This document shows positions 19,738 through 28,474 of a stretch of 64,000 nucleotides of DNA, in pieces. Origin of the DNA: Palsa-1150 sp964531095 (GTDB lineage: Bacteria; Myxococcota_A; Polyangia; Polyangiales; Polyangiaceae); assembly GCA_964531095.1 (NCBI GenBank), contig CAZHED010000014.1, positions 49,981-113,980 of the forward strand, in the 5' to 3' direction. Position 1 is the stretch's first letter. Each line of letters opens with the position of its first letter. The translations under genes and the position numbers were made by a program. The notes beneath the pieces are model-generated. The model had not been told where the DNA came from and did no database searches. It worked only from the letters and a program-made list of their open reading frames with translations.

Positions 19738-22200
19738 ATGGTCGGACGCCGGTTCTTCGGTAGCGTCGCCGTCGCGTCGGCGGTGGGCACCGTCGCGCTC
19801 TCGTCGGGCGCCCAGCCCCCCGACGGCGCCGCGCTCGTGCGGCTCTTGGGGCCGCACGCGAGAGAGGCGTTCGCCCCTCGAACGGCACCGGGGATGGGTG
19901 GACTGGTGCGGCTGCCCAGCGGCGTCGCCGCAGCAGACGTGGGCCTGCGCGAGCTTGCGCCCGGCGTCGGCCGTCTGTGGGGCGAGCCGTCCGCGTTTGC
20001 GTCGTTTGCAGCCGCTCATCCGGACCTGCGCGTCGAGGTGTCTCCGCCGCTGCATCTGCTGCTCGATACAGCGGCGGGGTACATCGCAGCGACCGCGGCG
20101 AACGCGGCGGGGTACGAAGGCAAGAGCACGCTCATCGGGGTCGCCGATACGGGCATCGATCTCACCCATCCCAACTTTCGAGACGCCAGCGGCGGGACCC
20201 GCGTAAATTGGCTGCTCGACCTCTCGGCGCCGGCCATCGGCAAGTACCCGGACCTCGAGCAAAAGTTTGGCGCGACGGACGCCAACGGCAACCTCGTGGG
20301 AGCGGTGTGGGCGAAGGCGGACATCGACGCGTTGCTGACCTCCGGGGCCGCGGCGACACTGCCGCAGGACGAGGTCGGACACGGCACGCTCGTCGCCGGA
20401 TGCGCGGCCGGACAAGATCCTCGCTACCGCGGCGTGGCCCCCCAGGCGGGGCTCCTCATCGCGCGCATCACCGATCCGGGGAGCGACTCGATCGGCAACG
20501 ACGCGCTGCTTCGGGGCGTGGCGTTCCTCTTCGACCGGGCCGACTCGATGAACGAGCCGGTCGTCGTCAACCTCTCCATCGGCACCGACTTCGGTCCACA
20601 CGATGGCTCCCTCGCCTGGGAGCAAACCCTCGCCGGGTACGTCGGCCCCGCCAGCCCGGGGCATGCGCTGGTCGTAGCGGCCGGCAACAGCGGCTCCATC
20701 GTCGAGACGCCCATTCACCAGAACGTGCACGTTGCGCGCGGCTCGACGATGCGCGTCCCGCTGACGACCCTCGGCGCGTCCCAAAGCGGGGGCGTGCAGG
20801 TGTGGGTGACGATGCATCCGGGCTCCGAATTGCGCGTCGGGCTCGACGCCCCGGGTGGCACGTGGATCGCGCCGGTGGGCAACGGCAGCTCGGCGGGCAA
20901 GAACACGAAAGACTTCAACGCGGCAGTGTACAACGGCAGCGAAGCCAGCAACGGACAGGTGCCGCCGCAGTCGCAGGGGGCCGTCGTCGTTTGGCAGGGC
21001 GTATGGCCGGCGGGGACGTACTACGTCACGCTCTCGGGCTTGGGCACAGCCGACCTCTACGTGCAGGGAACCGGCGACGCTTCCGATCCGGGCGCCGTCG
21101 GTTTCTTGGACGGCGTGAGGGAGGGCACCATCAACCTGCCGGCGACCCATCCAGCGATCATCGCCGTCGGATGCACGATCAACAAACCGTCGTGGCACAG
21201 CCGCGACGGCTCCTCCATCGGTCTGGAAGCTCCCGTGCTCGACCACGCCGGCGGCCAGCCGGACCCGACCGCGATGCCCCGCGATCCGGTCGGCGGCGAG
21301 CCGTGCTGGTTCTCCAGCGCCGGCCCCACGGTGACCGGCGTGCCAAAACCGGAGATCATGGCGCCCGGTGCGGCGATCATCGGCCCCCTGTCGCAGCAAG
21401 CGCTTCCGCCCTCGGCGGCAAGTGTGTTCACGACCGATTGCCCAGTTACGCCCGCGGGACCCACCGACCGCTGCCAGGAGATCGACGCGACCCACGGCGT
21501 GTCGGCCGGCACGTCGTTCTCGGCACCGCTGGTAGCCGGCGCCGTGGCACTTCTCTTCGAGCGCGACGCAACGCTGACCCAAGACGAAGTGGTCGCGGCG
21601 CTGCAAGGAGGTGCCCACCCGCTGCGTGGGGCGGCCACGTTCGACGACCAAGCCGGCGCGGGAGAGCTCGACGTCGAAGGCGCGCTGGCCGCAGTGGATC
21701 GGCTGCGCGACCCGCAGCTCGCGCTCCCCGCGCGATCGCAGAGCTGGATGACGCTCGGGGCCGACGTCTACCTGGCGGACGGCTCGACGCCGATCGCGGC
21801 GGTGATCGAGCTGCGGACGGCGCCCGGGCCGAGCGGCGGGCCGGCACCAGCGGACGGATTCGGGCCTTCGCGACTGGCAGCCTACGCTCTCGTCGACGGG
21901 TCTTTCCATGGATCGCTGCCCGTGCAGCGTCTCGGTCCGGGCATATGGCTGGCGACCGCCGAGCTGCCCGCCGGCCTCGGCGGGTCGACGCTCACCATCG
22001 GGGCGACGTTCGACGGAGCCGACGTCGTGGAACCCAAGTCGGTGCCGATCGCCACGGACGTCTGGGCCGCGGACTATCCCCCGAGCGTCAGGGGAGGGTG
22101 CGCGATCGGCGCGGCCCGGGACAGCGGGCGCGCCGGCGCGTTCGCCATCATCGCCGCGATCGCAATCCTCGTCGCGCGAGCGCGTTTTGTCTCGCCGCCG
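19738..22200 (+). CDS. S8 subtilisin-like serine protease, exported, without a stop codon of its own
   Basis: ATG 19738 precedes a signal sequence (FFGSVAVASAVGTVALSSGA). The catalytic triad is complete: Asp in GVADTGID, His in GHGTLVAG, Ser in GTSFSAPLVAGA. A beta-rich C-terminal region follows and ends in a MYXO-CTERM-like tail: GGCAIG, a hydrophobic stretch (GAFAIIAAIAILVA), then Arg. The protein should end there (about 22200), but no stop occurs in this frame. It stays open through the next gene and reaches the ftsE stop at 24039 in frame. The end given here is therefore the end of recognisable protease, not a stop codon. Either a frameshift lies near 22150-22260 or a 1434-residue read-through product is possible. 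Confidence 0.85.
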
Positions 22201-22234
22201 CGCACACGCCCGTGGCATCGTGCCCTGCAAGCGA

Positions 22235-23203
22235 GTGCGCAAAGCGAGAAGGCGGCACAAGGCGACCTTCGTCGGGATGGGTGTCATGGGTCTGCGGCAC
22301 TTGCGGGTGTTCGCTGCGCTCCCGGAGCGCTTCGAGATCGCTGGCGCGTACGACCTGCGGACAGACGCGCCGGTGCCCGCGTTTGCCCCGCCGCTGCGCA
22401 GCGAGGAAGAGGCGATCGCGCGTGCGGACGTGGTGATCGTCGCGACGCCGATCGGGGCGCATGCGGCCACAGTCGCCCGCGCGCTCGCGGCCGGCAGGCA
22501 CGTGCTCGTCGAAAAGCCTCTTTGCGCGACGGCGGCCGAGGCGAACGGGCTCGTGGCCCTCTCGGGGCGCGGGGGGGCGCAATTGTTCGTCGGGCACTCG
22601 GAGCGGTTCAACCCCGCGATTCGCGCGCTCGCGCGCCTCGGGGTCCGCGACGAGACGTTGTTGGCCATCGATCTGCGACGCGTCGGGCCGTCCCGCCCGG
22701 CGGATGGCGGTGTGCTCGTCAACCTCGGCGTGCACGACTTCGACCTCGCGGCGTATCTGGGGCAAGCCCCGTTGCACCTACGCGCCGCGGTCAGCGGCGG
22801 GGCTTGCGGTGGGTCCGGCGAGGATCTCGCTCACGTCCTTTTCACCACTGCCAACGGCTCGGTGGGACACCTCTACGTCGACCGTACGATCCCCGCGAAA
22901 TGCCGATCGATCACGATCGCAACGCCGCGGTGGCTCTACGAGGGGGACCTGCTCGCCCATCGACTCGTGCGGACCGCGCGCGAGACGAACGCAAAAGCGC
23001 ACGTGCCCCTGGCGCTCGACGAACCTCTCGCCGCACAGGCGCTTGCCCTCGCCGACGTGCTCGACGGGGGACGTGCGCGCGAAATCGCGACGGGAACCGA
23101 CGGCGCATACGCGGTGACACTTGCCGAAGACGCAGCGCGAAGTGCGGCGTCGAGCGCCTCGGTGGAGGGGCTTGCGAACGGGTGGCCGCGCCTGCGTCTC
23201 TGA
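22235..23203 (+). CDS. Gfo/Idh/MocA-family NAD(P)-dependent oxidoreductase
   Basis: Predicted 322 residues from GTG 22235, chosen because the Rossmann segment (KATFVGMGVMGLRHLRVF) follows directly. Family marks include the EKP motif (GRHVLVEKPLC), the strand before it (DVVIVATPIGAHA) and NLGVHDFDLAAYLG with the catalytic His region. These enzymes oxidise or reduce sugars, inositols or UDP-sugars. It lies between the protease and ftsE but in another frame than both, and overlaps the open protease frame completely. A link to cell-wall sugar metabolism is only suggested by the ftsEX neighbours. Confidence 0.85.
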   Translation: MRKARRRHKATFVGMGVMGLRHLRVFAALPERFEIAGAYDLRTDAPVPAFAPPLRSEEEAIARADVVIVATPIGAHAATVARALAAGRHVLVEKPLCATAAEANGLVALSGRGGAQLFVGHSERFNPAIRALARLGVRDETLLAIDLRRVGPSRPADGGVLVNLGVHDFDLAAYLGQAPLHLRAAVSGGACGGSGEDLAHVLFTTANGSVGHLYVDRTIPAKCRSITIATPRWLYEGDLLAHRLVRTARETNAKAHVPLALDEPLAAQALALADVLDGGRAREIATGTDGAYAVTLAEDAARSAASSASVEGLANGWPRLRL

Positions 23204-23250
23204 CGAAAAACTTGGCGCAACGAGCACCCCGCTGGTACCCCGAAGGGCAC

Positions 23251-24039
23251 ATGTCCCCGTCGGAGCCGCCGGAGCGCTTCCGCCCCTTGTTGCGCGCGGG
23301 GGGCCCCCGTTTCTCCCGCGAAGCGGCCCAGCGGCCAATCTTGGTGTTCGAGAACATCTACAAATCCTATCGGCAGGGGGCGCCGGTGCTTCGCGGGATG
23401 AGCCTGGTCATCGAGCGCGGCGAGTTCGTCTTCGTCACGGGGCCCAGCGGGTCGGGCAAGTCGACGCTCCTCCGTCTTTTGTACCGGGCGGAGACGGTCG
23501 ACGACGGGCGCATCCTCTTTCTCGGCCGCGACGTCGCCCGCCTGCGCGACGACGCCATCCCCTTTCTGCGGCGCAACATCGGCGTCGTCTTTCAAGACTT
23601 CAAGCTCGTGCCCTCGTGGACAGTGTACGAGAACGTGGCCGTCGCGCTCGAAGTCCTCGGGCTGCCACAGCGCCTCATCCGCGCGCGTGTGGGCGAGGCC
23701 CTTCAGCGCGTCGGTCTGGCTGGGCGGGGGCGAGATACCGCGGCCGTGCTCTCGGGAGGCGAGCAGCAACGCGTGGCCATCGCCCGCGCGATCGTGGGTG
23801 AGCCTGCGCTCATCCTCGCCGACGAACCGACCGGCAACCTCGATCCGCAGCTCGCCATCGACATTCTCGGCCTCTTCGAAGAGGTGCACGCGACCGGCAC
23901 GACCGTCCTCTTTGCGACCCACGACCGCACGCTCCTCGAAGTGCGCCCACGACGAATCGTGGTGCTGGGCGAGGGCAAGGCGCTCGACGTTCGCGAGGGG
24001 GTGGCGGTCGACGAGTACGATTACCCATTGCAACATTGA
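23251..24039 (+). CDS. ftsE: Cell division ATP-binding protein FtsE
   Basis: Predicted 262 residues from ATG 23251, with about 30 residues of extra N-terminus before the usual FENIYKSY start. All ABC motifs are present: Walker A GPSGSGKST, signature LSGGEQQRVAIARA, Walker B LILADEPTGNLD and H-loop FATHD; the Q-loop segment is VVFQDFKLVP. FtsE binds and hydrolyses ATP at the inner face of the membrane with FtsX, and the complex gates EnvC-type activation of amidases at the septum. ftsX follows after 15 bases. The frame is continuous with the S8 protease upstream, so a gene caller may fuse the two. Confidence 0.95.
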   Translation: MSPSEPPERFRPLLRAGGPRFSREAAQRPILVFENIYKSYRQGAPVLRGMSLVIERGEFVFVTGPSGSGKSTLLRLLYRAETVDDGRILFLGRDVARLRDDAIPFLRRNIGVVFQDFKLVPSWTVYENVAVALEVLGLPQRLIRARVGEALQRVGLAGRGRDTAAVLSGGEQQRVAIARAIVGEPALILADEPTGNLDPQLAIDILGLFEEVHATGTTVLFATHDRTLLEVRPRRIVVLGEGKALDVREGVAVDEYDYPLQH

Positions 24040-24054
24040 GGACGGGTTGGAGCC

Positions 24055-24939
24055 ATGTTGTCGGACAGCACCGCGCGGAGGGCGAGACAGGGCATGCTTC
24101 GCGAGTGGCGCTTGCACTCGCTGAGCGTCTTCTCGCTGGCCGTCGCATTCGTGTGTCTTGGAGCGGCGCTGCTCGTCGTCATCAACCTGCGCGTGGTCGA
24201 ACGGCGGTGGGCGCACGCCGGGAGGGCGTCGGTCTACTTGAAAGACGGTGCGCGACGCGACGACGTAGATGCGCTCCAAAGCGCGCTCCTGCGGCTCCCG
24301 CGAGTGAGCGGGGCGCGATACGTCTCGAGCAGCGACGCCCGTACCGAGTTCGGAGAGCATGAAATCCAGGGGCGGAGCGAGCTCGCAGCGCTGCCCGTCG
24401 AGGCGTTCCCGGCGTCGCTCGAGGTCGACGTCGCCCCGGACATGCCGGACGCCGATCTCGCCGAGATCGTTGCCAAGCTGAAGCAGCTACCCGTGGTGGA
24501 CGATGTCGAGACCTACCAGTCGTGGACCGAGCGGCTCGCTCGGCTCGTTCGCGGAGGGGTGGCCGCCTCGGTGCTGCTCGCGATCGTGGTCTTCGCGGCG
24601 GTGCTCGCCGTCGTGGGATCGACGATGCGGCTCGCGCTGCAGAGGCGGCACATCGAGGTCGAGGTGCTTAAGCTCGTCGGCGCGACCGACGGGTTCGTGA
24701 AAAAGCCGTTCGTCGTCGAGGGGAGCTTGCAAGGCGCGCTCGGCGCCATAGGGGCGATCGGCCTGCTCGCCGTGCTCTTCGTCCTCGTTCGCGGGCGGCT
24801 CGACGCCGAGCTCGCGGCGCTCGTGGGGGTCGACCCGACGTTCTTGCCCTGGTACGTCGCCGTGGGCATGGTTGCGCTAGGCGCGCTCCTGGGCGCGACC
24901 GCCGCGCTCGCGAGCTTGCGCAAACTGGTGGCGGTGTGA
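24055..24939 (+). CDS. ftsX: Cell division protein FtsX (permease-like)
   Basis: The 294 residues have the FtsX layout. There is one membrane segment near residue 25 (FSLAVAFVCLGAALLVVI) and a periplasmic domain of about 130 residues with the SVYLKDG and ASLEVDV strands that bind EnvC-like partners. Three further membrane segments follow from about residue 165, with the conserved cytoplasmic HIEVEVLKLVGATDGFVKKPF between TM2 and TM3. FtsX transmits FtsE ATP hydrolysis to the periplasm. The EnvC-like gene starts inside its stop codon (GTGA). Confidence 0.93.
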   Translation: MLSDSTARRARQGMLREWRLHSLSVFSLAVAFVCLGAALLVVINLRVVERRWAHAGRASVYLKDGARRDDVDALQSALLRLPRVSGARYVSSSDARTEFGEHEIQGRSELAALPVEAFPASLEVDVAPDMPDADLAEIVAKLKQLPVVDDVETYQSWTERLARLVRGGVAASVLLAIVVFAAVLAVVGSTMRLALQRRHIEVEVLKLVGATDGFVKKPFVVEGSLQGALGAIGAIGLLAVLFVLVRGRLDAELAALVGVDPTFLPWYVAVGMVALGALLGATAALASLRKLVAV

Positions 24940-25922
24940 GCCACGCGGTTCGCCTACTCCTCGGTTCGTTGGTGGTCGTCGGCGTCACCCCCGTGTTCAT
25001 GGCGGTGGTGCGGGCGGCACCGCAGGCCGGAGAGAGCTCGCAGGCGGATTCGACGTCCGGCCTCGCGGCGCTCGATCGGCGCCTCGCCGATGCGGACGCC
25101 CAGTCCGAGCTCGACAAGAACGAGCTCGAGGGCCTGGGAGCGCGGCTCGGCCGGCAGCATGCGCGGGTGATTGCGCGCGGCAAGGCTTTCTACCGGTTGA
25201 CGAGGGCAGGTCTGCTGCCGGTCGGGGGAGGGTTCGGGGCGCTGGTCACCCACGCGATGCACGTAGAGCGCGCGAGACGAATGCTCGCGGCTGACATCGG
25301 AGCGGAGACCCGCTTGCGCGGCGAGGCTGCGGAGCTGGCTCGTGAGCTCGAGCGCATCGCGCGGGATCGCGCGGCCCTCGTGGGACAGCGTGCGGCGATG
25401 GACGCGGCGCGTACCGCCTCGCAGGACGAACAGCGGCGGCAACTGGCCTTCGACAAGGCGTTCGAGACATCGACCGGCGCCGGCCCCGGATACGTGCCCG
25501 TTTACGGAGGTAGTGCGCTGGCGCCAGACACACCGGCTGGCGGCTTCGCCACGGCACGCGGTCGCATGCTGCTGCCGATCGCGGGTCGCGCGGAAATCAG
25601 CCCCGTGCGTCGCGAAGGCAACGAAGGGTCCGGGCTCGAGATACGGGCGGCGGCGGGCACGCCGGTTCGGGCGGTGTTTGCAGGTCGCGTCGCGTTCGCC
25701 GATCGATACGGTCCCCTCGGGCGCATCGTCATCCTCGACCACGGGGACCACTACTACACGGTGAGCGGGAACCTGGACGAGATCGATGTCAAGATCGGGC
25801 AGGACGTCGCGGCCGGTGAGCGCCTTGGAACGGTCGGAGACGACGGGCGGGGGGCGAGCCTGTACTTCGAAGTGCGTCACGGGTCCCGCACGGTGGCGCC
25901 GGAGGCGTGGCTGGGGCTTTAG
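24936..25922 (+). CDS. EnvC-like murein hydrolase activator (degenerate LytM domain)
   Basis: The 328 residues start at a GTG overlapping the ftsX stop. An N-terminal hydrophobic segment is followed by a coiled coil (about 45-185, LDRRLADADAQSELDKNELE and AELARELERIARDRAALV). A LytM/M23 domain starts at about residue 210 (GRMLLPIAGRAEI). The zinc ligands are missing: the first His/Asp pair position reads GNEGSGLEIR, and the HxH position reads SLYFEVRH. This is the EnvC pattern, an inactive fold that activates amidases when moved by FtsEX. Domain, coupling and position agree. The cognate amidase is not in the window. Confidence 0.9.
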   Translation: MSHAVRLLLGSLVVVGVTPVFMAVVRAAPQAGESSQADSTSGLAALDRRLADADAQSELDKNELEGLGARLGRQHARVIARGKAFYRLTRAGLLPVGGGFGALVTHAMHVERARRMLAADIGAETRLRGEAAELARELERIARDRAALVGQRAAMDAARTASQDEQRRQLAFDKAFETSTGAGPGYVPVYGGSALAPDTPAGGFATARGRMLLPIAGRAEISPVRREGNEGSGLEIRAAAGTPVRAVFAGRVAFADRYGPLGRIVILDHGDHYYTVSGNLDEIDVKIGQDVAAGERLGTVGDDGRGASLYFEVRHGSRTVAPEAWLGL

Positions 25923-25927
25923 CCATG

Positions 25928-25947
25928 GGCGGCTCTCGTGAGCCCCG
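25928..25947. terminator. Hairpin between convergent genes
   Basis: GGCTC-TCGT-GAGCC at 25931-25944 forms a perfect 5-bp stem with a four-base loop, flanked by GGGC and CCCG that can lengthen it. It lies in the 30 bases between the stops of the EnvC-like gene (+) and the TPR/PEGA gene (-). There is no clear T run, so it is a candidate bidirectional terminator only. Confidence 0.4.
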
Positions 25948-25952
25948 AACGG

Positions 25953-27029
25953 TCAGAACGCTGCGCGCACGATGGCACCACCGCCCCCGGCCATGGGCAC
26001 TGGCGCGACCACGATTCCCGTGTTCGCCGATCCGTGGGGGGCCGTAACGTACAAGACCGCGCCCGTCGCGAGGGCAATCCCGCCGACGAGGAAGGCGACG
26101 GTGGACCCCGTGGCGTCGTTCAGCGCGTCTTGGCGGAGGGAAAGGCCGGGACTCGTGCAATGATCGGTCGGGTCGCACGGACCGCTGTTCGATTGATCCC
26201 GTTTGGACATGGCGGCGAGCCCGAGCACGCTGCCGACGCCCAGACCGACGACGCCGATGGCACCGACGCCCACCCCGATCCATCGCACGGTCGCGCCTCC
26301 GCTCGTCGTCGTTGCCGTGGCTGTGGTCGCGGGTGCGGCCGTGGTCGCGGGTGAGGCCGTCGCGGGTGCGGCCGTGGTCGCGGGTGAGGCCGTGGTCGCG
26401 GGTAAGGCCGGCGCTGCCGGCGGGCTCGCGGCCGACGCCGATGCGGTGGTTTCCGTCTCGTCGAGGCTGTCGATGGGAACCGTCGCCGCCTGGTGGTCCG
26501 GCCCCACCTGGGCCACCAACGTCCTCGTCTTTCGGCCCGGCGACGAGACAACGACGACGTGCTCCCCGGGGTCCACCGGGACGGCCAGGCCGAGCTCCTC
26601 TTGGGCGACGGGAGCTCCATCGCGGAGAATTTGAAGCGCGGTCCGCGGGATGCTCGGAGACACCGCGATGGTGAGCCGGCTCAGCTTCGGCTCGATCGCC
26701 TGTGCGCGGGCGCGCGCGACATCGGCGCGCTTGTCGCCCCGTTCGCGCGCGAGTCCTTCGGCGCTGCGAAACTCGGTCCACGCGCTGGCGCTGCGTCCGA
26801 CGTGTTCGTAGCAATCGGCGAGGTAGAGCGTGACACCGAGACCCGGTACGAGCCGCTTGCTCTCCGCGAACTTCGCGCATGCGTCCGCGTACTGTCCAGC
26901 GTCGACGAGCGCCTTGCCCGCGTTGAACATGGCATCGGCACGCGCCAGATCGTCTTTGGATTGTGCGCCGGCTTGCGCCCCCGTCATAGAGACGGTGAGC
27001 GCGATCATCGCCGGTACCGTGCGTCGCAT
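25953..27029 (-). CDS. Exported TPR/PEGA-like protein, second module
   Basis: Predicted 358 residues from ATG 27029, whose A overlaps the kinase TGA (ATGA). A signal sequence (MIALTVSMTGAQAGAQ) precedes TPR-like helices (DAMFNAGKALVDAGQYADAC, DCYEHVGRSASAWTEF). A PEGA-like domain follows (ILRDGAPV, VDPGEHVVVVSSPG). A Thr/Ala/Pro linker is encoded by an imperfect 33-bp DNA repeat (26331-26393). Two hydrophobic segments lie in the C-terminal part. The layout matches the protein at 1504-2637. Frequent pairing with kinases suggests a regulator or target of the kinase; this is inference. Confidence 0.75.
   Translation of the reverse strand: MRRTVPAMIALTVSMTGAQAGAQSKDDLARADAMFNAGKALVDAGQYADACAKFAESKRLVPGLGVTLYLADCYEHVGRSASAWTEFRSAEGLARERGDKRADVARARAQAIEPKLSRLTIAVSPSIPRTALQILRDGAPVAQEELGLAVPVDPGEHVVVVSSPGRKTRTLVAQVGPDHQAATVPIDSLDETETTASASAASPPAAPALPATTASPATTAAPATASPATTAAPATTATATTTSGGATVRWIGVGVGAIGVVGLGVGSVLGLAAMSKRDQSNSGPCDPTDHCTSPGLSLRQDALNDATGSTVAFLVGGIALATGAVLYVTAPHGSANTGIVVAPVPMAGGGGAIVRAAF
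26331..26393. repeat. 33-bp direct repeat encoding a Thr/Ala/Pro linker
   Basis: The 30-base block starting GGGTGCGGCCGTGG occurs at 26331-26360 and again at 26364-26393, with partial copies continuing to about 26410. It lies inside the TPR/PEGA gene and encodes the ATT-AAP-type linker, which can change length by slippage. Confidence 0.6.
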
Positions 27030-28474
27030 CAGTCGCGCCCTCCGAAGGCGGCCGTCCCAGCGGGCTTCGTGCTCGGGGTGGGCTTGGCACGCGGCACCGG
27101 ACGCACCGTCGCGGTTGTGGCGGCTACGGCCGGCGGCTTTGTCGTGGTGCCCGGCGGAGGGGGCGGCGGCGGCTCGGCCGTCGCCTCGGTGGCGGTCCGC
27201 GCTGCGGTTGCCGCGGGTGTCGTCGCCGCGGCGACCGGGGTCATCGCAGCGGAGGGCGGAGAGCTTGGCCCGTCCACGCTCGACCGCGCGCGCGTCGCCA
27301 CCGCTCCGATCACCGCGGCCCCGACGACGAGAACGGCCGCCCCTCCAATCGCGACCACGCGCGCCCCGCGTCGCGGCGGAGAACGGGTATCGGTATTGCT
27401 GAACTCGGCCCTCGTTTGCGCCACTCCCGTAGGCGCGCCTGCCGGCCGCCCGTGGCCACCATCGTGCGGCGGCGGGTCGAGCCCCGCGGACGGCACGCCA
27501 TCGGTCGCAACCCCCGACAGGCTGGGTGCTCGTGCGCGCGACATTCGCCCGACGCGGTTCGCTGCGACTTGCACGTCCGGGGCGCCAAAGGGGGCCATCG
27601 CCAGAGCGAGCGAGCCCACATCCGGGAAACGGTCCCGGGGGTCTTTCTCGAGGCAACGCAAGACGACGGCCTCGAGCCCTACGGACACCGCGGGCTTCAG
27701 GCTCCGCAGCGAGGCCGGCGCCTCGGTCATGATGCGCGTGCACACGACGGGCAGCGTCTCTCCGTCGAACGGGGGCCGTCCTGCGAGCATTTCGTAGAGG
27801 ATGATTCCCATCGACCAGATGTCCGCGCGCCCGTCGACGCTCTTGGACGAGCGCATCTGCTCCGGTGCCATGTAGAGCGGGGATCCCATCAGCGCCTGGG
27901 TGCTGGTCATTGCGGCATCTTGCAGCCCGCCCGCGGCCGAGAGCTTCGAGATACCGAAATCGAGCAGCTTGACGCGCACCGAACCGTCGGATCGTCGCGC
28001 GAGAAACAGGTTCGCCGGCTTCAGGTCGCGGTGCACGATGCCCGCGGCATGCGCCTCCGCCAGCCCCTCGCATGCCTGCATGGCGTAATCGACGACGACC
28101 TCGGTCGGGAGGGCACCGCTCGCGCGCAAGAGCGCCTCGAGGTCTTCGCCCTCGAGGTACTCCATCACCAAGTACGGCGCGCCGTTCTCCAGGGTCCCGA
28201 AGTCGGACACCCGCGCGACGTGCTCGCTCTGAACACGCGCCGCCGCGCGGGCCTCCCGCAAGAAGCGGGGCACGGCCTCGGAGGTTTCGTGCAAATACGA
28301 CGCGTGCATGAACTTGATCGCCACGCGCTGTTCGAGCTGCACGTGGGTCGCCACGACGACCCAGCCCATTCCCCCCTCGCCGAGCAGTCGCTCGACGCGG
28401 TACTTGCCCGCGAGGATGGCCCCCTGGGGGAAGGGCATGGACCGCGGTGACGCCGAAGGCCCGCTGCTGGTCAT
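27029..28474 (-). CDS. Ser/Thr protein kinase with TM segment, second module
   Basis: Predicted 481 residues from ATG 28474, overlapping the upstream TGA (ATGA). The kinase domain (about 22-290) is intact: LLGEGGMGWVV, RVAIKFM, HRDLKPANLFL, DFGISK, MAPEQM and ADIWSMG. The juxtamembrane linker carries an Arg cluster (PPRRGARV). It is followed by one membrane segment (VVAIGGAAVLVVGAAVIGAV), then a Pro/Thr/Ala-rich extracytoplasmic tail of about 90 residues. It is flanked by a Cys-rich lipoprotein and a TPR/PEGA protein in one operon. In the first module the equivalent kinase is catalytically dead. Confidence 0.93.
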   Translation of the reverse strand: MTSSGPSASPRSMPFPQGAILAGKYRVERLLGEGGMGWVVVATHVQLEQRVAIKFMHASYLHETSEAVPRFLREARAAARVQSEHVARVSDFGTLENGAPYLVMEYLEGEDLEALLRASGALPTEVVVDYAMQACEGLAEAHAAGIVHRDLKPANLFLARRSDGSVRVKLLDFGISKLSAAGGLQDAAMTSTQALMGSPLYMAPEQMRSSKSVDGRADIWSMGIILYEMLAGRPPFDGETLPVVCTRIMTEAPASLRSLKPAVSVGLEAVVLRCLEKDPRDRFPDVGSLALAMAPFGAPDVQVAANRVGRMSRARAPSLSGVATDGVPSAGLDPPPHDGGHGRPAGAPTGVAQTRAEFSNTDTRSPPRRGARVVAIGGAAVLVVGAAVIGAVATRARSSVDGPSSPPSAAMTPVAAATTPAATAARTATEATAEPPPPPPPGTTTKPPAVAATTATVRPVPRAKPTPSTKPAGTAAFGGRD

